This document shows positions 9,541 to 17,753 of a DNA stretch of 35,525 bases, one piece after another (the first letter of the stretch is position 1; the number at the start of each line of letters is the position of its first letter). Below the pieces are notes generated by a model that was given only the letters and a program-made list of their open reading frames with translations, ran no database searches and was not told where the DNA came from. The translations under genes were made by a program, and so were the position numbers. This DNA is from CAYRTD01 sp964595055 (lineage in GTDB: Bacteria; Bacteroidota; Bacteroidia; Bacteroidales; GCA-2748055): NCBI GenBank assembly GCA_964595055.1, contig CAZQOV010000010.1:1-35525 (forward strand), in the 5' to 3' direction.

Positions 9541-10308
9541 TTAAATTGCAGACAAAAGACCTCCGTCAACATAAATGATTTGTCCATTGACAAAATTGCT
9601 GGCATCTGATGCCAGGTAAAGAGCGGTACCACACAGTTCCTCAGGATTGCCCCATCGACCAGCAGGGGTTCTGCCGGTGATCCATGAATTAAACTCTTCA
9701 TTTTCCACCAGCTTTTTTGTCATCTCAGTGGCAAAATAACCCGGTCCGATGCCATTGATTTGAATATTGTGTTTGGCCCATTCCACCGTCATAGCCCGGG
9801 TAAGCATTTTGAGTCCGCCTTTTGCCGCAGCATAGGCGCCGGTAGTATTTCTTCCCAGTTCACTCATGAGCGAACAGGTATTGATAATTTTGCCTTTTTT
9901 CTGTTGGATCATATGGGGAACAATGGCTTTTGACACAATGAAGGCCCCAGAAAGATTCACTTTCAGCACTTCTTCCCAGTCCTTTAAGGCCAGTTCCTCA
10001 AGAGGCGCTCTTCGCTGAATTCCGGCATTATTAATTAATACATCAACAGGGCCAGGAGATTTTTCTAATTGTTTAATTTCTCGTTCAACGGCTTCTTCAT
10101 CAAAAACATCAAATGTACTGGTATAAACAGTGAGCCTCATTTCTGCCATCTTTTTCTTAGCTTCTTCCAGGCTTTCCCTGTTTCTGCCATTGAGAACCAC
10201 CCTGGCTCCATTTTCAGCGAAAGCTTTTGCAAACGTAAATCCCAATCCGCGACTGGAACCTGTAATTAAAACTACCTTGTTCTTTACAGAAAAAATATCT
10301 TCTTGCAT
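9541..10308 (-). CDS. SDR oxidoreductase, gluconate 5-dehydrogenase-like
   Basis: Classical short-chain dehydrogenase of 255 residues, cytosolic. The cofactor motif TGSSRGLG is at 16-23. The residues after the second strand (N40-G-R-N-R) favour NADP(H). The NNAG motif is at 93-96, and the catalytic residues are S146, Y159 and K163 (YAAAK). The segment INGIGPGYFATEMT is typical of gluconate 5-dehydrogenases (interconverting D-gluconate and 5-keto-D-gluconate) and of related 2-keto-3-deoxygluconate oxidoreductases, and the end (YVDGGLLSAI) also fits that group. The exact substrate cannot be settled from sequence alone. It has no sugar-acid operon partners here. Confidence 0.88.
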   Translation of the reverse strand: MQEDIFSVKNKVVLITGSSRGLGFTFAKAFAENGARVVLNGRNRESLEEAKKKMAEMRLTVYTSTFDVFDEEAVEREIKQLEKSPGPVDVLINNAGIQRRAPLEELALKDWEEVLKVNLSGAFIVSKAIVPHMIQQKKGKIINTCSLMSELGRNTTGAYAAAKGGLKMLTRAMTVEWAKHNIQINGIGPGYFATEMTKKLVENEEFNSWITGRTPAGRWGNPEELCGTALYLASDASNFVNGQIIYVDGGLLSAI

Positions 10309-10363
10309 AAAGGATATGATTTATTTTTATGACAAAAAATAAGGGAACTAAAAGATAAGGATA

Positions 10364-10371
10364 CAAAATTA
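10364..10371 (-). promoter_or_regulatory. Candidate -7 element for the gluconate dehydrogenase-like gene
   Basis: On the minus strand this reads TAATTTTG, matching TAnnTTTG, 55 bp before the start codon at 10308. No -33 element is seen at 19-20 bp. Confidence 0.35.
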
Positions 10372-10431
10372 CGAAGAATTTTCAAGGATCAGGTTTTCCA
10401 GATTACAAGAAAAATCTGTAATCTATCCGTT

Positions 10432-10998
10432 TTATCCTGCCTGGGTCTGCTGGTTATAGTAATCTTCAAAACTCATCTTTTCATATATTTTTTCCGCCAG
10501 GAAGGTGAGAATGAGGGAAAGATCTTCGGCAGATTTATACCCAGGCAGGGGTTGGATCATATTCATTTCTTCGTCGAGAAATACCAGACTGGGATAAGAA
10601 GGCTGATTGTTAAGAAGTGCCATTGCCAGTTCGTGTCCACCCCTGGGACCGTTTTGTATGTATTTGAATTCCTGACCTCTGAATTTTATCGATTGCTTTG
10701 ATTCACCATTGAAGCTTACAGGAATGAAATCTTCATTGAGAAGCTTTATGACTTTATCATCCTGGAAGGTTGTGTTTTTCATGCGTTTACACCAACTGCA
10801 CCAGTCTGTGTAGACATAAATAAAATACTTTTTGTCCGAATTATCTAATTCAATTGCTTCTTTCATGGTTTTCCACTGAATGGCAGAACTCTCATTCCAC
10901 TCAACAGTCTTGTATTGCTCGCTTTCCGGAATTTCTGTAAATGAAAATGCGAACAGTGCAAAGATAAGTACGAAGGGTATTTTGTTGAATCGTTTCAT
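10432..10998 (-). CDS. Exported thioredoxin-fold protein (CSWC)
   Basis: Protein of 188 residues with an N-terminal signal peptide (residues 1 to about 21) and a thioredoxin-like domain of the DUF255/Thioredoxin_7 type. The redox motif is CSWC (C67, C70) after the strand YFIYVYTDW, followed by KRMKNTTF, the typical helix of this group. The cis-Pro loop is seen as QPSYPSLVF. It probably acts as a periplasmic disulfide reductase or isomerase; the partner is unknown. It is upstream of, and on the same strand as, the SDR gene at 10308, but the 122-bp gap and the separate promoter motifs argue for independent transcription. Confidence 0.85.
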   Translation of the reverse strand: MKRFNKIPFVLIFALFAFSFTEIPESEQYKTVEWNESSAIQWKTMKEAIELDNSDKKYFIYVYTDWCSWCKRMKNTTFQDDKVIKLLNEDFIPVSFNGESKQSIKFRGQEFKYIQNGPRGGHELAMALLNNQPSYPSLVFLDEEMNMIQPLPGYKSAEDLSLILTFLAEKIYEKMSFEDYYNQQTQAG

Positions 10999-11300
10999 TT
11001 TAATTTTTTATTTGCAAATATATAAAAATATAGATAAATATATATAATAAACATTTAACTTATCATAAAGAAACGAAAAAATGTTGGCCAGGTATAATTT
11101 GTGTAGAAAAAAATTCCTTCATTGTTCAAATAAGCCACATAATGAATAGACTGATTCGTTTTTCATGAGGTAATTTGTCCGGTCCTTTTATTCTGTCATA
11201 CAGTGATTCAGCAGGGTTGGAAGATGAACTTTTGTGTTTTTGGAATGATAATGGTCGTTAATTAAGGCATTGAATGTAGAATCATTAAACAAACCAAATT
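10999..11300. other. Intergenic region, divergent
   Basis: About 300 bp between the divergently read thioredoxin and SDR genes. Apart from the minus-strand -7 motif at 11015-11022 and an AT-only tract at about 11017-11050, I see no gene, repeat or terminator. A small CTGT-cat-ACAG dyad near 11194 is too short to interpret. Confidence 0.5.
11015..11022 (-). promoter_or_regulatory. Candidate -7 element for the CSWC thioredoxin gene
   Basis: The minus strand reads TATATTTG, a full TAnnTTTG match, 16 bp before the start codon at 10998. The flanking sequence is very AT-rich, so a chance match is possible, and no -33 TTTG is found. Confidence 0.35.
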
Positions 11301-12071
11301 ATGAATCGTTTGAAGGATAAAGTTGCAATCATTACAGGAGGCTCCATGGGAATTGGAAGGGCTGCTGCTTATCAGATGGCCCGGGAAGGAGCGCATGTAA
11401 TTATCACGGATATTGTGGATGAGGATGGAATCAGGGTGAGAGATGGAATCATTCATGAAGGAAATAAAGCAGAATACGCCCACCTGGATGTTTCTTCAGA
11501 AAAAGAGATAATTGATACCTTTTCGAAAATCAATGGAGATCATGGAAGAATTGATATCCTGGTAAATAATGCCGGAATATCCGGTCCAGATAAGCCAACT
11601 CATGAATTAGAAGAAGAAGAATGGCAAAAGGTCATAGATATTAATGAAAAGGGGGTTTTTCTCTGCACCAAACATGTCATTCCTTACATGAAGAAGCAGG
11701 GAAAGGGGAGCATAATTAATTTAAGTTCCATTTACGGGATCATCAGCAGCAAAGATATACCACCGTATCATGCTTCCAAAGGAGCGGTGAGAATAATGAC
11801 AAAAACAGATGCGCTGTATTATGCAAAAGATAATATCAGGGTGAATTCTGTTCATCCCGGGTTTATATGGACCCCACTTGTTGAAAAAATGGGAGAAGAT
11901 TCCGAGGAAGGAGTTGATGAATTCAGGAGGAATCTTGATAAATTACATCCCATTGGACATATTGGTGAACCCGATGACATTGCCTATGGAATTGTTTATC
12001 TTGCTTCTGATGAAGCAAAATTTGTTACCGGCACGGAACTGATAATTGATGGTGGTTACACTTGCAAATAG
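11301..12071 (+). CDS. SDR family oxidoreductase (NAD-type)
   Basis: Classical SDR of 256 residues. The nucleotide motif is TGGSMGIG (12-19), and D37 after the second strand predicts NAD(H) rather than NADP(H). NNAG is at 89-92. The catalytic residues are S142 or S143 in NLSSIYG, Y156 and K160 (YHASK). The end FVTGTELIIDGGYTCK is typical of the cyclopentanol/glucose-1-dehydrogenase-like branch, where annotation rarely gives the true substrate. Its stop is 15 bp from the end of the convergent MutS-like gene. It has no operon partner on its strand, so the substrate remains open. Confidence 0.88.
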   Translation: MNRLKDKVAIITGGSMGIGRAAAYQMAREGAHVIITDIVDEDGIRVRDGIIHEGNKAEYAHLDVSSEKEIIDTFSKINGDHGRIDILVNNAGISGPDKPTHELEEEEWQKVIDINEKGVFLCTKHVIPYMKKQGKGSIINLSSIYGIISSKDIPPYHASKGAVRIMTKTDALYYAKDNIRVNSVHPGFIWTPLVEKMGEDSEEGVDEFRRNLDKLHPIGHIGEPDDIAYGIVYLASDEAKFVTGTELIIDGGYTCK

Positions 12072-12086
12072 GGATTTTGCTTGATA

Positions 12087-13859
12087 TTATTTTAAGACAC
12101 CCATTTTCCGGAGTAAAAAAGAGGCATTCATATTCCGGGCTTTCCCTTCCTTGATCTTGTAATCGAAATACAATTCATCATTCTTTATATAACTTTCAAA
12201 ATGATAGTTTTTAATGTGATCCGGAAAACTTTTTTCGAGATTAGCTAAGCCGAGATCGTGGGTGGCAATGAACACATTGCAATTAAAATCTACGAATTGC
12301 TTCATTAATTCTTCTGAGCCTTTATGTTTGTCTTTGCTGTTTGTTCCTTTCAGAATTTCATCCAGCAATACGAATAATTTTTCTCCATTGCGTAATCTAT
12401 CCATAATTTTCTTCATTCTTTTAAGCTCTGCAAAAAAATAAGAAGTACTCTCAGCAAGTGAATCCGTCGTTCGCATTCCGGTTATGACTGCCTGGGGCCT
12501 GAACCTGAATTCTTCTGCATAAACCGGGAATCCGGCACCGGCAAGAATCAGATTGGTTCCGAGCGTTCGTAAAAAGGTGCTTTTTCCTGCCATGTTGGCT
12601 CCGGTAATTATGATGATTTTTTCCTGGTTTTTAAGGGTAAAAGTATTGGTAATGCATTCTCCGGGTTTAATAAGCGGATGCCCCAGCATCCTGGCCGAAA
12701 AAGTTTCATTATCGGGTTGGGCCCAGACATAATCGGGGTGATTAAACCGAAATATAGCTCCTGAGATGTAGGCGTCTGTTTCTCCATGTAGCTTGACTAT
12801 TTCCAGGAGTAATGAAGCATTATTTGTTTTCCAGTTCTCAAGACGTTTAATCAGATGAAAATCGAGAAGGAAAATGGTATTAAGGATCACCCCTACTAAC
12901 AGGTTTAACCTGCTGTCGAAAATATCCATCAGGGTTTCAAGTTTTTTAAATTGCTTCAGTGACCGGTTAGTTTTTACGGCTGCTTGCGAGAGAAAAGAAT
13001 GATTAAAAGCGGAAGCAGCCATAACACGGGACAATGTATTATACTTCCGGATAATTTCCTGTTTTTTTCCAAATTGGGAGTGATAGTGATTTATTCGGTT
13101 GAAAAAAATACCATAAAAGAACCAGCTGATCAGGATGCTGAATATCAGGTAATTTACCCAGCCTGAGAAAAGAAGTGCAGCAATGGCAAGGCTAATATTT
13201 GCAATAGCCAGAATTAAAGCCGCTAGATGTATCCATGTTTTCAATCCGGTTCCGGAATTGCCCAGCCAATTCTTTATTTGTTGAATTTCCCCGGGTTTTT
13301 CATCTATCATGTGTCCCGAGGCCAGGTAATTTTGCATAAAACCCGGATTTTTGCTTAGTTCTTCGTGTATTTGTTGATGGTTAAGGATATCTGCTTTATT
13401 CACCGGAGATTTCAAAAACCGGGTAGCGAGTACCTGTTCACCACTTAATGTACAGCATCTGCAGATATATTGAAAAAGTGAGTAAGGACCAAAAATATCG
13501 AGGTCGTAAGTGAACTCATGATCCGGATCAAGGAAGCGGGCCCCGTCGTTGAAGTTATGATAACTCCCGGTCAAGGCTTCAAGTTCTTGTTGATTAATTT
13601 TTTTCAGGATGTTCTTTTTTCTTCTTTCCTCAGTCAATTTTTTGTAAAACGCAACAAATAGAAAGAAAGATATGAATGAGATCAGGGATAAAAGATAAAA
13701 GAGCAGACTATCGTGCCGAACACCTTGTACGAGAAAAAGAACAAAAAGAATCATAGATGCAAGCCTGAACAGTGAAAGGATATTTATTTTCTTTCCAAGG
13801 TTTTTTTCTTCGAGTGTATATTTATTCAGAACTGATTGATAAAATGATTCGGGATCCAT
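12087..13859 (-). CDS. Membrane-anchored MutS-family ATPase
   Basis: The C-terminal half (about 395-590) is a MutS domain V ATPase. It shows Walker A GANMAGKST (420-428), the MutS signature ESTSYFFAELKRM (470-482), Walker B LFVLLDE (495-501) followed by GTNSKDKHKGS, and the switch His in ATHD (H534). The N-terminal half replaces the mismatch-recognition domain with hydrophobic segments at about 27-45, 52-72, 208-230 and 235-254, with a possible fifth at 318-333. Residues 255-390 resemble the MutS lever/clamp region. It therefore lacks the DNA-reading Phe-x-Glu module and is unlikely to perform canonical mismatch repair; its role is unknown. Such MutS-like membrane proteins are, as I recall, widespread in Bacteroidota. 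It follows the S41 peptidase gene on the same strand after 139 bp. Confidence 0.87.
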   Translation of the reverse strand: MDPESFYQSVLNKYTLEEKNLGKKINILSLFRLASMILFVLFLVQGVRHDSLLFYLLSLISFISFFLFVAFYKKLTEERRKKNILKKINQQELEALTGSYHNFNDGARFLDPDHEFTYDLDIFGPYSLFQYICRCCTLSGEQVLATRFLKSPVNKADILNHQQIHEELSKNPGFMQNYLASGHMIDEKPGEIQQIKNWLGNSGTGLKTWIHLAALILAIANISLAIAALLFSGWVNYLIFSILISWFFYGIFFNRINHYHSQFGKKQEIIRKYNTLSRVMAASAFNHSFLSQAAVKTNRSLKQFKKLETLMDIFDSRLNLLVGVILNTIFLLDFHLIKRLENWKTNNASLLLEIVKLHGETDAYISGAIFRFNHPDYVWAQPDNETFSARMLGHPLIKPGECITNTFTLKNQEKIIIITGANMAGKSTFLRTLGTNLILAGAGFPVYAEEFRFRPQAVITGMRTTDSLAESTSYFFAELKRMKKIMDRLRNGEKLFVLLDEILKGTNSKDKHKGSEELMKQFVDFNCNVFIATHDLGLANLEKSFPDHIKNYHFESYIKNDELYFDYKIKEGKARNMNASFLLRKMGVLK

Positions 13860-13986
13860 TTTCTGCCGTGCTATTATTGCAAATTTCGAAAAAACTGAAC
13901 GATGCTGCTGTCGTTAAAAATGGTTGACATCAGCGCTTTTGTCCAGTTGCTTTCAATTATTATTTTTTTAAGACACTTACACCCTG

Positions 13987-14009
13987 GAGGCATATGCCTC
14001 ATTTTTTTT
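13987..14009 (+). terminator. Hairpin plus T-run, oriented to + strand
   Basis: The palindrome GAGGCATATGCCTC (13987-14000; 5-bp stem GAGGC/GCCTC, loop ATAT) is followed by A and then eight T on the + strand. This is the form of a short intrinsic terminator for rightward transcripts. It overlaps the TGA stop of the leftward S41 peptidase gene. On the minus strand the stem is not followed by a U-tract, so it would not terminate that gene in the classical way. Confidence 0.35.
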
Positions 14010-15438
14010 GGATAATATGATCCATGCTTTCTCTCCTGACCTGTATGCTTTTTTGAAAGATCTTTTTTCTGTCCGGAATCATTTCATAATCGGGCCTCTC
14101 AAAAGACTTTTTTGAGATAGGAGAAGGATTCACGCCGGTTATTACTTCAAGGGTTTTTGCCAGCACAGGGTCTGATAAACTGCCAAAGGGTTCAGCTCCT
14201 AATAGCTGATCTTTTATTGGGTGGTCGGGATCAAGGCCATTTACAAATTCGGTTATCCCTAGTGAATTGGCATATTTGAGTACGATGGGAACTATGGCGT
14301 AATTATGCCTGGGTGGCTCTTCTGAATCGGGTAATACCCAGGCTCCTGTATACTTCCCAAATGTAGTCTCTCCAACCGTTGTCACCTCCATATATGGGTC
14401 AAGGCCTGTAATAACCAGTTCACTGGCAGAAGCGGTACCAGAGGTTGTCATAAAATATACCTTGTTCATGTCAAGATTAACAGGAGGATTGGTGAAAAAC
14501 AGGTTTAGGTCCTCAGAGTTTTCTCCACCTTCACTCAGAAACAATTCATTAAGAAAATCATTATAAATATAGCTGACAAGCACATTCGATGAATTGACTG
14601 CAGATGCCGGTGCGATCATTGATGCAAGGTGAGAAGCCATGGAGACTTCTCCTCCCGGGTTATAACGCAGATCAATGATCAATTCATCAATGGCTGAATC
14701 GGCGAAAGCGGAAAATGCTTCATCCAGTTGGGAAACAAACCTGTCATTTGAGCCACTGAGGAAATCAACGTATACGAGGTAGCCAATTTTTTCCTCCTGA
14801 TAATTAATTATTTCCTGATGTATTACCGGACTGGAGGTAATGACTTCTGCTGTCAAATTAACGGTCTCTCCTGTTGAGGTAATGTCATTGCCATCATATT
14901 CAGCAAGTCCGGCAGTATAGCTCTCCTGGGAATAAAGGGTTCTGTAATTGGCTGTATCCAGTTCTGTATTATTGATGCTCACAATGATATCTCCTCTTTC
15001 CAGGCCGGCTTCTGAGGCAGGAGTATTGGGAATAACATATTCCACGATAATAAATACTCCGTTCGTGTTGCTGTATCTTCCAAATGCTGCAGAATATCCC
15101 ATCGATACAGGAGTTCCGGCAAGCTCGGACTTGAAAGATTCGAAATCGTCAGTAATATAAGACCAAATGTCTTCTTCTTCATATATTAAACTGTAGAAGA
15201 AAGAAACAGGATTTGGTTCATTGGCAGGATTAAGGTTCTGGGGGATCTGATCGTTCCATAAATAAACGGTATTCATCCAATCATATATCCAAACGCTTAC
15301 TTCTTCCTCTGTAAAACCTTCCTCATCATTAGGGATTTCTGCATTGGGATTATCCTTTTCACATGAAGTAAAGAGAAGTGTGACAAATGCAATGGCTATC
15401 AGAAAACAATCAAAACTTCTTAATTTCATTATCGACAA
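13999..15438 (-). CDS. S41 family C-terminal processing peptidase, lipoprotein
   Basis: Serine peptidase of the CtpA/Tsp (S41) clan, probably tethered to the envelope by lipid. The N-terminus is a lipoprotein signal with the lipobox LFTSC (C26). A helical N-terminal domain follows, then a PDZ domain (about 112-200, with AGLERGDIIVSINNTEL). The catalytic domain contains DLRYNPGG (256-263), the nucleophile S337 in TASASE and the general base K362 in TTFGK. The 25-residue S-to-K spacing matches that of D1 processing peptidase. The start could be residue 1 or the Met at position 4 (MKLRSF). The C-terminal tail from about 440 is basic and polar. The substrate is unknown. It precedes the MutS-like gene on the same strand. 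Confidence 0.9.
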   Translation of the reverse strand: MSIMKLRSFDCFLIAIAFVTLLFTSCEKDNPNAEIPNDEEGFTEEEVSVWIYDWMNTVYLWNDQIPQNLNPANEPNPVSFFYSLIYEEEDIWSYITDDFESFKSELAGTPVSMGYSAAFGRYSNTNGVFIIVEYVIPNTPASEAGLERGDIIVSINNTELDTANYRTLYSQESYTAGLAEYDGNDITSTGETVNLTAEVITSSPVIHQEIINYQEEKIGYLVYVDFLSGSNDRFVSQLDEAFSAFADSAIDELIIDLRYNPGGEVSMASHLASMIAPASAVNSSNVLVSYIYNDFLNELFLSEGGENSEDLNLFFTNPPVNLDMNKVYFMTTSGTASASELVITGLDPYMEVTTVGETTFGKYTGAWVLPDSEEPPRHNYAIVPIVLKYANSLGITEFVNGLDPDHPIKDQLLGAEPFGSLSDPVLAKTLEVITGVNPSPISKKSFERPDYEMIPDRKKIFQKSIQVRRESMDHIIQKK

Positions 15439-15469
15439 ATTTTTTATGAATTACAAAACGTTAAATTAA

Positions 15470-15477
15470 CAAAATTA
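15470..15477 (-). promoter_or_regulatory. Candidate -7 element for the S41 peptidase gene
   Basis: The minus strand reads TAATTTTG, a full match to TAnnTTTG, 31 bp before the start codon at 15438. No -33 element is found at the expected distance. Confidence 0.3.
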
Positions 15478-15653
15478 ATGTGTATGTAGGTCATTTTTTT
15501 CTTAAGAATGCAGGATCAAGATGGCTGGAATTATTTCGCCTGACGAATTGCCCCTTTTCTGGCAGGACACCCCTGAAGGGAATAAAGGCAAAATATCCTG
15601 AAAAATGTCTTCGCATTGTTCTCCTTTAAAAAAATCAAAAGAAATTTGGATGA

Positions 15654-15684
15654 TTGAAATTCACGATAATTTTTTGTAATATTG
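15654..15684 (+). promoter_or_regulatory. Candidate fucI promoter
   Basis: TTG at 15654-15656, a 20-bp spacer, then TAATATTG at 15677-15684 (seven of eight positions of TAnnTTTG). The architecture equals that of the promoter upstream of the next gene. The predicted start of transcription, near 15690, falls at the beginning of the tandem repeat 15691-15710. Confidence 0.45.
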
Positions 15685-15690
15685 CATAAA

Positions 15691-15710
15691 GCAGAACACT
15701 GCAGAACACT
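15691..15710 (+). repeat. Exact tandem 10-bp repeat before fucI
   Basis: GCAGAACACT occurs twice head to tail, immediately downstream of the predicted -7 element and 34 bp before the chosen fucI start codon. A regulator-binding site or a leader-RNA element is possible. No palindrome of the usual GntR type is seen within it. Confidence 0.6.
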
Positions 15711-15743
15711 TTGATTTATCTTATAAACTTAAAGCTTTTAATT

Positions 15744-17540
15744 ATGAAAATACCACAAAAGAAATCTCCACGGTTTTATCAGGCCAATCCAAAAATTGGA
15801 ATTCGCCCTGCTATCGATGGCAGGCGTCGGGGAATAAGAGAATCTCTTGAGGAGCAAACCATGAAAATGGCAAAAAATGCCGCTCGTTTTCTGGAAAACA
15901 ATTTAAAGCATGCTGACGGCTCTCCTGTTGAGTGTGTAATTGCTGATCAGTGTATAGGGGGTGTTGCAGAATCTGCTGCCACTGCCGAAAAATTTGAAAA
16001 GGAAGGTGTGGGCGTTTCTTTGACCGTAACTCCTTGCTGGTGTTATGGTACCGAAACCATTGATATGGATCCTCATGTTCCCAAAGCGATTTGGGGATTT
16101 AACGGTACAGAACGACCCGGTGCTGTATATCTTGCCGCTGCCCTGGCCGGTCATTCACAGAAGGGGATTCCTGCTTTTGGGATTTATGGTCGTGATGTAC
16201 AGGATATGGGAGATGAAAGCATTCCTAAAGACGTGCAGGAGAAGCTCCTCATGTTTGCAAAGGCGGGTTTGGCAGTTGCAACCATGAGAGGAAAATCTTA
16301 TCTTTCAATAGGCTCTGTTTCAATGGGAATTGCAGGTTCTGTTGTTAATGATCATTTCTTCCAGGAGTTTTTAGGCATGCGTAATGAATATGTTGACATG
16401 AGTGAGATTATCAGGAGAATTAATGAAGAAATTTATGATAAAAAGGAATTTAAGAAGGCATTGGAATGGACCAGGAATAAGTGTAAAGAAGGCGAGGATG
16501 TGAATACAGAAGATCAACAAAGAAGCAGGGAGCAAAAAGATAAGGACTGGGAATTTGTCGTGAAAATGACCTTAATTGCCAGGGATCTTATGGTTGGCAA
16601 TCCTGAGCTTGAGCAACTGGGTTTTGGTGAAGAAGCGATGGGGCATAACGCTCTTGTCGCAGGATTTCAGGGACAAAGACAATGGACAGATCATTTTTCG
16701 AATGGGGATTTTATGGAAGCCATCCTCAACTCTTCATTTGACTGGAATGGAATTCGTCAACCCTATTTAATGGCCACGGAGAATGATAGTTTGAATGGTG
16801 TTGCTATGATGTTTGGCCATCTTTTAAACAATTCGGCTCAGGTTTTTGCCGATGTAAGAACATATTGGAGTCCGGAGGCGGTAAAAAGAGTAACAGGATG
16901 GGAACCAGAAGGATTAACCAAGGGTGGATTTATTCACTTGATCAATTCAGGGTCGGCTTCCCTTGATGGATCAGGAAGGCAAACACAAAACGGAAAGCCT
17001 GTTATGAAACCTTTCTGGGAAATAACTGAAGAGGAAACAGATGATTGTCTGGAGGCGACTGTCTGGTACCCGGCGGTAACCGAATATTTTCGCGGGGGCG
17101 GATTCTCTTCTTCTTTCAAAACGCGGGGCGGCATGCCTGTTACCCTTTCCAGAATTAATCTGATTGAGGGTCTTGGTCCTGCCTTGCAGATTGCGGAAGG
17201 ATATTCTGCAGAAATTCCGGAAGATGTTCATGATAAGCTGGATAAAAGGACCAATCAAACCTGGCCCACAACCTGGTTTGTTCCTATCATAAACGGCAAA
17301 GGTGCATTTAAGGATGTATATTCGGTAATGGCAAACTGGGGAGCTAACCATGGAGCATTTGGCTATGGTCATTTCGGAGATAAACTTATCACTCTTGCTT
17401 CCATGTTAAGAATACCGGTTTGCATGCACAATATTGAGGAAGAAAGAGTTTTCCGTCCTTCAGCATGGAGTGCTTTTGGAATGGATAAAGAAGGAAGCGA
17501 TTACCGTGCCTGTGAGGTTTACGGCCCTGTTTATAAATAA
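15744..17540 (+). CDS. fucI: L-fucose isomerase
   Basis: FucI interconverts L-fucose and L-fuculose, the first step of phosphorylative fucose catabolism; it also accepts D-arabinose in known members. It is a cytosolic, Mn-dependent hexamer. The 598 residues match the family (E. coli enzyme 591) from end to end. Conserved blocks include IGIRPAIDGRRRGIRESLE near the start, SVSMGIAGSVVNDHFF, QGQRQWTDHF, ILNSSFDWNGIR, ATENDSLNGVAMMFGH, FADVRTYWSPEAV and VMANWGANHGAFGYGH, the last holding the active-site His. The reading frame is open from 15711, but the ATG at 15744 (MKIPQKKSP) is preferred because 15711 lies directly against the tandem repeat near the predicted transcription start. The GntR regulator follows after 213 bp. 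No fuculokinase, aldolase or permease lies in the window. Confidence 0.96.
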   Translation: MKIPQKKSPRFYQANPKIGIRPAIDGRRRGIRESLEEQTMKMAKNAARFLENNLKHADGSPVECVIADQCIGGVAESAATAEKFEKEGVGVSLTVTPCWCYGTETIDMDPHVPKAIWGFNGTERPGAVYLAAALAGHSQKGIPAFGIYGRDVQDMGDESIPKDVQEKLLMFAKAGLAVATMRGKSYLSIGSVSMGIAGSVVNDHFFQEFLGMRNEYVDMSEIIRRINEEIYDKKEFKKALEWTRNKCKEGEDVNTEDQQRSREQKDKDWEFVVKMTLIARDLMVGNPELEQLGFGEEAMGHNALVAGFQGQRQWTDHFSNGDFMEAILNSSFDWNGIRQPYLMATENDSLNGVAMMFGHLLNNSAQVFADVRTYWSPEAVKRVTGWEPEGLTKGGFIHLINSGSASLDGSGRQTQNGKPVMKPFWEITEEETDDCLEATVWYPAVTEYFRGGGFSSSFKTRGGMPVTLSRINLIEGLGPALQIAEGYSAEIPEDVHDKLDKRTNQTWPTTWFVPIINGKGAFKDVYSVMANWGANHGAFGYGHFGDKLITLASMLRIPVCMHNIEEERVFRPSAWSAFGMDKEGSDYRACEVYGPVYK

Positions 17541-17593
17541 GTCACTATATTATTATTGTCAGTTTGCGAAAATTCATTATTTTTAAGGACCGG

Positions 17594-17624
17594 TTGGGAT
17601 GAGTGTTTAATTCATGTAAGTTTG
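17594..17624 (+). promoter_or_regulatory. Promoter of the GntR regulator gene
   Basis: TTG at 17594-17596, a 20-bp spacer and TAAGTTTG at 17617-17624 fit the Bacteroidota sigma-A consensus in full. The predicted leader is about 120 nt to the ATG at 17754. This is the best promoter in the window. Confidence 0.55.
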
Positions 17625-17753
17625 GTTAGTTAGTTGTTACTTCATTAATATACAATAGGTTGGTAATTGGATTTCTTAATCTTTTCCACTTTCATTCATC
17701 CCCCGGTTTTTTCTTCTTTAACTGCACAGCAAACAATCAACCCTGTTTAAGGA

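Noticed and set aside
11301..12071. L-fucose dehydrogenase linked to fucI
   Set aside because: The SDR is too generic and is separated from fucI by two unrelated minus-strand genes.
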